Made by a program: the position numbers and the translations under genes. This document shows, piece after piece, positions 1 to 4,662 of a stretch of 6,724 nucleotides of DNA (positions are counted from its first letter, which is position 1; each line of letters starts with the position of its first letter). The stretch comes from an archaeon (lineage in GTDB: Archaea > Altiarchaeota > Altiarchaeia > JAFGQM01): positions 1 through 6,724 of the forward strand of contig JAOZPI010000046.1 of NCBI GenBank assembly GCA_029932835.1, read 5' to 3'. Below the pieces are notes generated by a model that saw nothing but the letters and a program-made list of their open reading frames with translations, did not search any database and was not told the origin of the DNA.

Positions 1-2
1 TC

Positions 3-161
3 CGGGTATACCCAAGAAGGGCTGAGATACCAATCACAAAGGAAATCGTGAGAGAGAAGGTACGCAAGGGGGAGGTTTTTCCTCCCAAAACCACACGTCA
101 CCTCTATCCGTATCAAAAAAAGCACTTTGACATACCCTTGTCAAAATTTGAGGATTCTTGA
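3..161 (+). CDS. C-terminal fragment of an unrecognised protein
   Basis: This reading frame is open from the left edge and ends in TGA at 159-161, leaving 52 residues of a gene that starts outside the window. The fragment is rich in Lys and Arg. It carries a YPRRAEIPITKEIVREKV segment near its start and an RHLYPYQKKHFDIPL segment near its end, and finishes in KFEDS. The mixture of charged and aromatic residues reads like real protein, and the other two forward frames stop early (in the first 51 bases). I do not recognise the family from this tail and assign no function. It converges on the minus-strand GTPase, with only 27 bp between the two stop codons. Confidence 0.6.
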   Translation, partial: RVYPRRAEIPITKEIVREKVRKGEVFPPKTTRHLYPYQKKHFDIPLSKFEDS

Positions 162-164
162 GTC

Positions 165-187
165 TTTTGGTTTCTCCCTGCCCAAAA
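165..187. terminator. Inverted repeat between convergent genes, possible bidirectional terminator
   Basis: TTTTGG (165-170) and CCAAAA (182-187) are perfect 6-base complements around an 11-base loop. They fill the short gap between the two convergent stop codons. On either strand the stem has a T-rich arm, which suits termination in both directions. The position is suggestive but the stem is weak, so this is an inference. Confidence 0.4.
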
Positions 188-188
188 C

Positions 189-1322
189 CTAGTTAATTTC
201 AATCCGATCCCCATCCTGCAGAACGTGTTCTTTTCCAACTCGTTGTCCCGGATATTTGACGCTTTTTCCCCATACTTTTGCAAATCTGAATCCCCTCACA
301 AGCTCCGAGTGTATCCTTCTAGCGGCATCAATAACCCTGGATCCTACTGGGAGGACCAAGGGTTCCTCATCCGCTGTCGTATAAATCCGCATAACCCCGC
401 AAATCTTCCAGATAAGATCTTTTATACCCTCCAGGTTTGTTCCATCTTTCACAGATATTGTGATTGTTGGGAGGTTATATTCCCCCTCTATTCTCTTCTT
501 TAGTCTCTTGGCACCCTCTGGGTCCAGATCTAGCTTGTTTATTACGGCAAATCCCCTCTTCCACACCACCCTTTTATCTACTGCGTCCACAAACTCCTCC
601 AGTGATATGCGGTGGTTTATCCTGATATCCGCATTTATAATGCCGAAGTCCCTACAGGTTCTCACGGCTTCGTTCTTGTCAAAGGTGAGGAGGTGGAACC
701 CGAGTATATTTACCCCGCCACTCCCCCTCTTATAAACCTTCACATCTGGCCTTCTTTTGTTGATCCTAATTCCCGCCATTTCAAATTCGTGCATCAATTT
801 GTTTAACCTTTCCAATGGCTTGTCGTCCATGGAGAGGAAAAAGGCGATCACATCCGCATTTCTTATTATGCTTAGGAACCTTCGCCCCATGCCCTTCCCT
901 CTTGCTGCCCCACTTATGAGCCCCGGCAGGTCAACAATCTGGATTCCAACCCCCTTGACCTCCAACATACCCACGTTTGGTTCTACTGTAGTAAATGCAT
1001 AGTCCGCTACCCTTGCTTCAGCGTTTGTAATAACCCGCAGCAGGCTGGACTTCCCCGCATTCGGGAATCCTGCTAGGACAACCTGCGCTGCCCCTTGCTT
1101 TTTTACACTCACTTCTCTCCCACCACCCCTCTCCGCTCTCTTCTCTAAACCCTCACGTAAGAGAGCCAACCTTCGTTTGAGTACCCCTCGTTCTCTCTCA
1201 GTTCCCTTATGCTTTGGAATACTGGATAGATACTCCTCCAGATACCTAATCCTTTCCTGGTCTGTCTTTGCACTCTCATATTTCTTGTACGCTTCCATGG
1301 TCCTGGAGGGAAGATTTGGCAT
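189..1322 (-). CDS. DRG/Rbg-type GTPase with C-terminal TGS domain (OBG-HflX superfamily)
   Basis: This 377-residue P-loop GTPase belongs to the OBG/DRG group, whose members bind ribosomes or translation factors in the cytoplasm; the precise role of this one is inferred. An N-terminal basic helical region (about 1-75) contains a PKHKGTE segment, which I associate with an archaeal DRG subgroup. The G-domain follows: G1 GFPNAGKS (85-92), G2 Thr at 111-112, G3 DLPG (131-134), G4 NKLD (262-265) and G5 SVKDG (290-294). A DRG-like insertion (about 175-250) splits G3 from G4. The TGS domain runs from about 310 to 377 and ends in QDGDRIEIN, as is usual for TGS. All nucleotide-binding motifs are intact. 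The ATG at 1322 is preferred over the internal Met9 because the MPNLP opening resembles relatives. No strong Shine-Dalgarno is visible, so the leader may be short. It is divergent from the winged-helix gene at 1633. Confidence 0.93.
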   Translation of the reverse strand: MPNLPSRTMEAYKKYESAKTDQERIRYLEEYLSSIPKHKGTERERGVLKRRLALLREGLEKRAERGGGREVSVKKQGAAQVVLAGFPNAGKSSLLRVITNAEARVADYAFTTVEPNVGMLEVKGVGIQIVDLPGLISGAARGKGMGRRFLSIIRNADVIAFFLSMDDKPLERLNKLMHEFEMAGIRINKRRPDVKVYKRGSGGVNILGFHLLTFDKNEAVRTCRDFGIINADIRINHRISLEEFVDAVDKRVVWKRGFAVINKLDLDPEGAKRLKKRIEGEYNLPTITISVKDGTNLEGIKDLIWKICGVMRIYTTADEEPLVLPVGSRVIDAARRIHSELVRGFRFAKVWGKSVKYPGQRVGKEHVLQDGDRIEIN

Positions 1323-1358
1323 TTTTACTGAATTTGAGCTACTTATTTACCTTTTTTT

Positions 1359-1371
1359 GTTAAAAATACCC
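1359..1371 (-). promoter_or_regulatory. Candidate TATA region for the GTPase gene
   Basis: Read on the minus strand this is GGGTATTTTTAAC, about 37-49 bases upstream of the GTPase ATG. That is a workable spacing for an archaeal TATA box with a leader of roughly 15 nt. The GGGTAT start resembles the GGGGTATAAAT at the ACT-gene promoter. Other A/T runs nearby could serve equally well. Confidence 0.35.
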
Positions 1372-1580
1372 AATACCTCCCCTTCAAGAATAAACTCTCA
1401 CATTGGATTTCTCTGGTCTTAGTCTCTCCCAGAAAAAATCCTAAAAAATTAATATTATTTATTAAGCCTTTTTAATTAACTTTCTCAAAAAACATCTTTT
1501 TTAAAACATATCTTTATTTAACTCTTTAATCAAATATTCTTTAGATAAAATTTTTTAAAAAAATTTCTTTTTATCATAAA

Positions 1581-1602
1581 TTATTAAATAAAGGTTTTTA
1601 AA
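1581..1602 (+). promoter_or_regulatory. Candidate TATA boxes for the first winged-helix gene
   Basis: Two overlapping candidates are present. TTATTAAATA (1581-1590) would give a start near 1612 and a leader of about 20 nt. TTTTTAAA (1595-1602) would give a start almost at the ATG. The first fits better with GGGGTGG at 1623-1629, a reasonable archaeal ribosome binding site three bases before the ATG at 1633. Confidence 0.4.
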
Positions 1603-1632
1603 GCCTCTCCCATAACTATATCGGGGTGGAAA

Positions 1633-2010
1633 ATGGAAGACTTGTTAAAGTTCTTTCTTCAGGATAAACCAGCAGGAGTTCTTTTGGCTATGTCTAAGAA
1701 TGAAAAGAGCTACCCTGCTGATATTTCTAAGTCTCTTGCTGCAACTTATTCCCACATTGTACGCGTAATACAGAAGCTAGAAAGATACGGACTTGTGGAG
1801 AGCGAGAAGGAGGGAAGGACGAAGTATATACGCCTTACTGATCTGGGACAGCAGGTTGCCCATCACTTGGAGGGGCTGGAGATGACTTTGAAAAATATAC
1901 ACCATGAGGACAAATCTAATGAAAAAGTCGCCGAAAAACTCGAGACTCAAGATACTAGTGAATCTACCGCAGAGGGCGGGGTAAATGACGAAAAAACCTC
2001 TGAAAAATAG
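1633..2010 (+). CDS. Small MarR/ArsR-like winged-helix DNA-binding protein
   Basis: This 125-residue protein is probably a transcriptional regulator. The helix-turn-helix spans about residues 27-56: YPADISKSLAATYSHIVRVI, then LERYGLVE. A basic wing with EGRTKYIRLTDLG (60-72) follows, the layout of MarR/ArsR-type domains in which the second helix pair reads DNA and the beta-hairpin contacts the minor groove. Residues from about 90 onward are hydrophilic, rich in Glu, Lys, Ser and Thr, and probably disordered. No ligand-binding domain or metal-binding cysteines are visible, so it may act as a simple dimeric repressor or a chromatin-like factor. The start is supported by GGGGTGG just upstream. 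The gene ends only 8 bp before the first TATA-dyad repeat, so a target in that region is plausible but unproven. Specific subfamily not recognised. Confidence 0.85.
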   Translation: MEDLLKFFLQDKPAGVLLAMSKNEKSYPADISKSLAATYSHIVRVIQKLERYGLVESEKEGRTKYIRLTDLGQQVAHHLEGLEMTLKNIHHEDKSNEKVAEKLETQDTSESTAEGGVNDEKTSEK

Positions 2011-2018
2011 CTATTCCC

Positions 2019-2045
2019 TATATAAAAACCTCAGAAATCTGAGGT
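2019..2045 (+). repeat. 27-bp TATA-operator repeat, copy 1 (candidate promoter P1)
   Basis: This is the first of two identical 27-bp copies. It holds a TATA box, TATATAAAAA (2019-2028), joined directly to the dyad CCTCAGAAATCTGAGG (2029-2044). In this copy the dyad extends to 9-base arms (2027-2046) around a central AA. The predicted transcription start, about 25 bp beyond the TATA centre, would fall near 2048, just past the dyad. A protein bound there would sit between TBP and the start site, a classic archaeal repressor position. Confidence 0.75.
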
Positions 2046-2140
2046 TCCTCCTCATCAATATCACTACCAAATCTAAATCGAGCCTAAGATGGGAATTAAT
2101 CCCCTGTTTTGCCTCTATAATGGGGGGTATTCGAGCTATA
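2046..2140. other. Spacer between the two TATA-operator repeats
   Basis: This 95-bp stretch lies between the two copies. It contains an imperfect dyad GGGAATTAATCCC (2091-2103), a TCTATAATG that recurs at 2790, and a G-run followed by TAT (2122-2130). A 33-codon frame (2089-2190) crosses it but lacks a ribosome binding site. No gene is supported. It could be the body of a short RNA made from P1, or merely spacing between two promoters. Confidence 0.4.
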
Positions 2141-2167
2141 TATATAAAAACCTCAGAAATCTGAGGT
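2141..2167 (+). repeat. 27-bp TATA-operator repeat, copy 2 (candidate promoter P2)
   Basis: This second copy matches copy 1 over exactly 27 bp and starts 122 bp after it. TATATAAAAA (2141-2150) abuts CCTCAGAAATCTGAGG (2151-2166). Flanking bases differ on both sides, so the match is confined to the TATA-plus-dyad module. The predicted start near 2171 would give a leader of about 58 nt for the winged-helix gene at 2229, making this its likely main promoter and operator. Confidence 0.78.
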
Positions 2168-2215
2168 ACTACCTATTTGGAGCTCTATAAGATATATCTC
2201 CTTTACATCAAAAAG

Positions 2216-2221
2216 CTGAGG
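2216..2221 (+). promoter_or_regulatory. Ribosome binding site that repeats the operator half-site
   Basis: CTGAGG lies seven bases before the ATG at 2229. Its GAGG is the only credible Shine-Dalgarno core here. The same hexamer forms the right arm of both upstream dyads, so the site could double as an extra half-operator, or in RNA pair with a CCTCAG from the repeat. Confidence 0.5.
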
Positions 2222-2228
2222 CACTAAA

Positions 2229-2600
2229 ATGTACGACTGGCATAAGGCTTATGAGGCTGCCGACCTTCAGGACCTGATAGAACTCTTTATAGATTCCAAG
2301 CTGCGTCGTGAGGCAGCGCTTCATATAATGCTCATGCTGATAGAGCACCCAAATTCGCGACGCGGCGCTGTAATTGACTCCCTAAAAGACCTTGGTTATT
2401 CCAAGGCAACAACAGAAAGGACACTCTTGGATCTAGAACGAGTGGGTCTTATCTCCAGTGAGGGCAAATACTTAAAAACAGGCCGCTATAGGCCCAATTT
2501 CTCCCGTTTTTCATCAGCATTAGCTCGACTTTCTCGCACCGCTAAAAAGGTAGAACAAAAATACTCAGATAAACAAATTTATCTAAAAGATTTTGATTAA
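2229..2600 (+). CDS. Small winged-helix/helix-turn-helix protein, probable regulator
   Basis: This 123-residue protein has a central HTH. Helices around RREAALHIMLMLIEHPNS (26-43) and RRGAVIDSLKDLGYS (44-58) lead to a recognition helix, KATTERTLLDLERVGLIS (59-76), followed by a short wing with EGKYLKTGRYRPN (78-90). A basic, probably helical C-terminus (91-112) may serve dimerisation or DNA binding. Sequence similarity to the first winged-helix protein is negligible by eye, so they are not recent duplicates. The start is the ATG with GAGG seven bases upstream. The gene sits directly behind a TATA box fused to a palindrome, the arrangement expected of an autoregulated repressor. A 7-bp inverted repeat with a CAAA loop (2567-2584) overlaps its last codons. 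I do not recognise the family; DNA binding is inferred from the fold pattern. Confidence 0.75.
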   Translation: MYDWHKAYEAADLQDLIELFIDSKLRREAALHIMLMLIEHPNSRRGAVIDSLKDLGYSKATTERTLLDLERVGLISSEGKYLKTGRYRPNFSRFSSALARLSRTAKKVEQKYSDKQIYLKDFD

Positions 2601-2745
2601 TAAAAACTTTTATAAAAGATTTCTTCTAATGAGTTTATTTTCAAAAAATTAATTTAAAAGATCTTTAAGATAAATTCTTTTTAAAAAGATGTTTTTTATA
2701 GTAATATTTCTGAAAATTTCCCAAAAATCTAAAAATTTCAAAATT
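2601..2745. other. AT-rich intergenic DNA with candidate termination signals
   Basis: By hand count roughly 15% of bases are G or C. A 12-base palindrome CTTTTATAAAAG (2607-2618) lies just after the winged-helix stop. Several T-runs follow (2678-2682, 2692-2697), any of which could end transcription, since archaeal RNA polymerase stops at T-rich tracts. No coding sequence is supported on either strand. Confidence 0.4.
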
Positions 2746-2790
2746 TGCAGACCTGCGCCCCTGGCAAAACCCGCCCCTTGGGCGCAGTAT
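2746..2790. ncRNA. GC-rich hairpin island, candidate structured RNA or leader
   Basis: By hand count 30 of 45 bases here are G or C, against about 15% in the 140 bases before it. A perfect 8-bp stem, CTGCGCCC (2753-2760) with GGGCGCAG (2780-2787), encloses a 19-base loop that can form a small inner GGC/GCC pairing. Such islands in AT-rich archaeal intergenic DNA often mark structured non-coding RNAs. It is not a tRNA, and no C/D-box motifs are visible. The strand is undetermined. It could be an independent small RNA, part of an upstream-initiated leader of the ACT gene, or a protein-binding site. Confidence 0.4.
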
Positions 2791-2821
2791 CTATAATGTG
2801 AGATATGCCCCTTTAGCGTCG

Positions 2822-2837
2822 TATACCCTGGGGTATA
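2822..2837. promoter_or_regulatory. Operator-like dyad overlapping the ACT/UPF0210 promoter
   Basis: TATACCC (2822-2828) and GGGTATA (2831-2837) are perfect 7-base arms around TG. The right arm runs into the TATA box, so a bound regulator would compete with TBP. A further half-site, TATGCCCC, lies at 2804-2811 in the same orientation as the left arm. The 7-2-7 geometry equals that of the CCTCAGA dyads, but the sequence is different. Confidence 0.6.
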
Positions 2838-2841
2838 AATC
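2833..2841 (+). promoter_or_regulatory. TATA box of the ACT-UPF0210 operon
   Basis: GTATAAATC is a canonical archaeal TATA element about 33-41 bases before the ATG at 2874. It predicts a start near 2862 and a leader of about a dozen bases. No Shine-Dalgarno precedes the ATG, which fits a short-leader or nearly leaderless message. Confidence 0.6.
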
Positions 2842-2873
2842 AATTTTATTTACATAGATGCAAATAATCAAAA

Positions 2874-3152
2874 ATGGAAAAGGAACTCTGCTTTCTGACG
2901 GTGATAGGGCGGGACCGAAAGGGCATAATTGCGCGCATCTCAGATATACTCTACAAAGATAACATAAATATTGAGGATGTAGAGATGAAAGTGATGGAGG
3001 GATACTTCGTTATGAGCATGTTTGTTGATGTGAGTAATGCAAATGTCAGTATGGACAAACTCCGGGAGCAGATGGACGAGGTAGAAAGGGAGATGAACCT
3101 AAAGATACAGCTTCAGCATGAGGACATATTCAAGGCGATGCACAGGATATAA
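2874..3152 (+). CDS. ACT-domain protein of the UPF0237 type
   Basis: This 92-residue single ACT domain is of the kind that binds amino acids or other small ligands and usually dimerises. The opening strand LCFLTVIGRDRKGIIARISD (5-24) contains the G-x-D-x-x-G-I turn, GRDRKGI (12-18), that forms the ligand site in ACT domains. INIEDVEMKVMEGYFVMSMFV (31-51) gives strands two and three, and a charged helix follows (57-74). The length matches the stand-alone UPF0237 family, related to the GcvR and PurU N-terminal ACT domains. It is followed after two bases by a UPF0210 gene, a neighbour pair seen in many archaea and bacteria, so it probably senses a ligand for that protein or binds to it. The ligand is unknown. 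No fusion, frameshift or missing motif is seen. Confidence 0.9.
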   Translation: MEKELCFLTVIGRDRKGIIARISDILYKDNINIEDVEMKVMEGYFVMSMFVDVSNANVSMDKLREQMDEVEREMNLKIQLQHEDIFKAMHRI

Positions 3153-3154
3153 AA

Positions 3155-4510
3155 ATGACCTACAGCCTTGAGGAGGTGTACGAAACTGTGCGGATGACCC
3201 TCCAAGAGAACTTCGACATCCGCACTGTGACTCTGGGTATCAATCTAAAAGATTGTGTGGATTCTAACATTCGCACCTTTAGGGACAACATCTACAATCG
3301 CATTACCCCCTATGCCAAGCGTCTGGTGTCCGCTGCTGATGAGATAGAAAAAAAGTATGGAATCCCGATAATAAACAAGCGAATCTCAGTTACTCCCATT
3401 GGGATAATATCCGAGGGTCTTGATCAGGGCGATATCCTGGCTATAGCTCAGACACTCGATGATGCAGCTAGGGACGCTGAGATAGACTTCATAGGCGGCT
3501 ATGGCTCTTTAGTGCAAAAGGGGATGACAGTGGGAGACAAAAAGCTGATCTCCTCCCTTCCAGAGGCTCTGTCCTCCACAAAGCGGGTTTGTTCGTTTGT
3601 GAATCTTGCATCAAGCCAGGCTGGAATGAACATGGACGCTATTCTCCTTATGGGTCACACAATTAAAGAGATCTCTAAAAGGACAGAAAGGGGTGTCGGG
3701 TGTGCTCGCCTTGTTGTCTTTGCCAATGCCCCGGAAGACAATCCCTTTATGGCTGGTGCGTTTCACGGTATTGGGGAGCCAGATTTTTCTCTTAATGTGG
3801 GGATAAGCGGCCCAGGAGTGATCCGATCTGTTGTTGAAAAAAACCCGGACTGCGATATAACTTCTCTCTCTGAGATCATAAAGAAGACAGCATTTAAGAT
3901 CACACGAGCTGGAGAGCTAATAGGCAAAGAGTTAGCTTCTTCCCTTGGGGTGCCTTTTGGTATAGTGGACCTCTCTCTTGCCTCTACTACAGCTGTGGGC
4001 GACTCTGTAGCTCGGATCATTGAGGCTATGGGTATTGAAAGGATAGGGGCTCATGGCTCTACGGCAGCTCTTGCCCTTTTGGTGGATGCTGTAAAAAAGG
4101 GAGGAGCCATGGCTTCAGACCATGTTGGAGGTCTGAGCGGGACCTTTATACCTGTAACAGAGGATAAGGCGATGGCAGAGGCTGTGAGGGATGGAGCCCT
4201 CTCGCTTGAGAAACTGGAGGCGATGACCGCTGTTTGCTCTGTGGGATTGGATATGTTCCTTGTCCCGGGTTCTACAAAGGCGGAGACTATTTCAGCTATA
4301 ATAGCAGATGAGCTCTCTATAGGGGTTGTCAACAACAAGACAACAGGGGTTAGAATCATCCCCGTGCCTGGTGCAAAGCCTGGAGATTGGGTAGACTTTG
4401 GAGGTCTTTTGGGAGGTGGCCCGGTGATGCGCCTCAGCGGCTTCTCTTCTTCCCCCTTTATTACGAGGGGTGGCCGCTTCCCAAACACTATTACAAATCT
4501 TAGGAACTAA
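3155..4510 (+). CDS. UPF0210 (DUF711) family protein of unknown function
   Basis: This 451-residue protein is full length for UPF0210. Recognisable blocks are an N-terminal EVYETVRMTLQENFDIRTVT (7-26), VFANAPEDNPFMAGAFHGIG (188-207), GSTAALALLVDA (301-312), SVGLDMFLVPG (362-372) and the typical ending ITRGGRFPNTITNLRN. The family is related by fold to pyruvate formate-lyase-like enzymes, and bacterial members have solved structures, but no reaction is established. No RVxGY-type glycyl radical motif is visible, so radical chemistry should not be assumed. Cys183 and Cys361 lie in conserved blocks and are candidates for functional residues. No signal peptide or membrane segment is seen, so it is probably cytoplasmic. 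The gene starts two bases after the ACT stop, so the two are almost certainly co-transcribed from the promoter near 2835 and may be translationally coupled. Confidence 0.93.
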   Translation: MTYSLEEVYETVRMTLQENFDIRTVTLGINLKDCVDSNIRTFRDNIYNRITPYAKRLVSAADEIEKKYGIPIINKRISVTPIGIISEGLDQGDILAIAQTLDDAARDAEIDFIGGYGSLVQKGMTVGDKKLISSLPEALSSTKRVCSFVNLASSQAGMNMDAILLMGHTIKEISKRTERGVGCARLVVFANAPEDNPFMAGAFHGIGEPDFSLNVGISGPGVIRSVVEKNPDCDITSLSEIIKKTAFKITRAGELIGKELASSLGVPFGIVDLSLASTTAVGDSVARIIEAMGIERIGAHGSTAALALLVDAVKKGGAMASDHVGGLSGTFIPVTEDKAMAEAVRDGALSLEKLEAMTAVCSVGLDMFLVPGSTKAETISAIIADELSIGVVNNKTTGVRIIPVPGAKPGDWVDFGGLLGGGPVMRLSGFSSSPFITRGGRFPNTITNLRN

Positions 4511-4535
4511 GTCCCTCTCTCTACGCGTTTCTCAA

Positions 4536-4559
4536 GGCCAGCCACGACTGTGGATGCCC
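4536..4559 (+). other. Imperfect hairpin downstream of the UPF0210 gene
   Basis: Two 10-base arms pair around a GACT loop with eight Watson-Crick pairs and two single mismatches (C-C and G-A). The core is CCAC/GTGG. It begins 26 bases after the UPF0210 stop and could stabilise the 3' end of that message or protect it from decay. The structure is inferred by eye only. Confidence 0.35.
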
Positions 4560-4583
4560 TCATCTTAATCCCTGACTTTTATC

Positions 4584-4607
4584 TCTACTATTTTTCCTTT
4601 TAGTAGA
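4584..4607 (+). terminator. Hairpin with a T-rich loop, candidate terminator
   Basis: TCTACTA (4584-4590) and TAGTAGA (4601-4607) are perfect 7-base arms around TTTTTCCTTT. The T-rich loop suits archaeal termination. It lies about 75 bases after the UPF0210 stop and upstream of the hef promoter, a sensible place to end the operon. It could instead be an operator for hef. Confidence 0.45.
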
Positions 4608-4650
4608 ATTAAAACCTTTAAGCTTCTCCTTTGAGTTTTATCCCAAAACG

Positions 4651-4661
4651 CTATAAATATC
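4651..4661 (+). promoter_or_regulatory. TATA-like element at the hef start
   Basis: CTATAAATATC is the best TATA match upstream of hef. It predicts a transcription start near 4682, which would exclude the GTG at 4663 and serve the ATG at 4699 with a leader of about 17 nt containing AAGG. Weaker alternatives, CTTTAAGC (4616-4623) and GTTTTATC (4635-4642 region), would allow the GTG start. Confidence 0.45.
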
Positions 4662-4662
4662 T

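Larger units (their letters stand above)
1323..1632. other. AT-rich intergenic region between divergent genes
   Basis: This 310-bp gap separates the GTPase (leftward) from the winged-helix gene (rightward). By hand count, 1441-1600 has about 20 G/C in 160 bases, or roughly one in eight, far below the genes. It consists of mixed A and T runs with no convincing reading frame, tRNA-like sequence or long repeat. The promoters of both flanking genes must lie in it. I see no dyad here comparable to those near 2030, 2160 and 2830. Confidence 0.6.

Noticed and set aside
4..13. GGGTATACCC palindrome near the left edge, similar to the arms at 2822-2837
   Set aside because: It lies inside the reading frame of the C-terminal fragment with no promoter next to it. 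A 10-base palindrome in coding sequence is weak evidence for an operator.
2019..2167. CRISPR array from the two palindromic repeats
   Set aside because: Only two copies exist, the 95-bp spacer is too long, each repeat contains a TATA box, and no cas gene is present.
2089..2190. 33-codon + strand frame starting at ATG 2089 between the two TATA-operator modules
   Set aside because: It has no Shine-Dalgarno, translates across the second TATA-dyad module, and shows no protein-like pattern. The exact repeat explains the sequence better than coding does.
2567..2584. AGATAAA/TTTATCT inverted repeat at the end of the second winged-helix gene
   Set aside because: It is entirely A/T-rich apart from one pair and lies in coding sequence. 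A role in termination is possible but not distinguishable from chance.
2746..2837. tRNA or C/D-box guide RNA in the GC-rich island
   Set aside because: There is no T-loop GTTCRAAT pattern, no acceptor stem pairing, and no C or D box motifs in the right arrangement.
2649..2843. 64-codon minus-strand reading frame across the intergenic region before the ACT gene
   Set aside because: It reads through the GC-rich hairpin and the promoter dyad, and its Ile/Lys/Phe-rich end simply reflects AT-rich DNA. There is no ribosome binding site and no recognisable domain.
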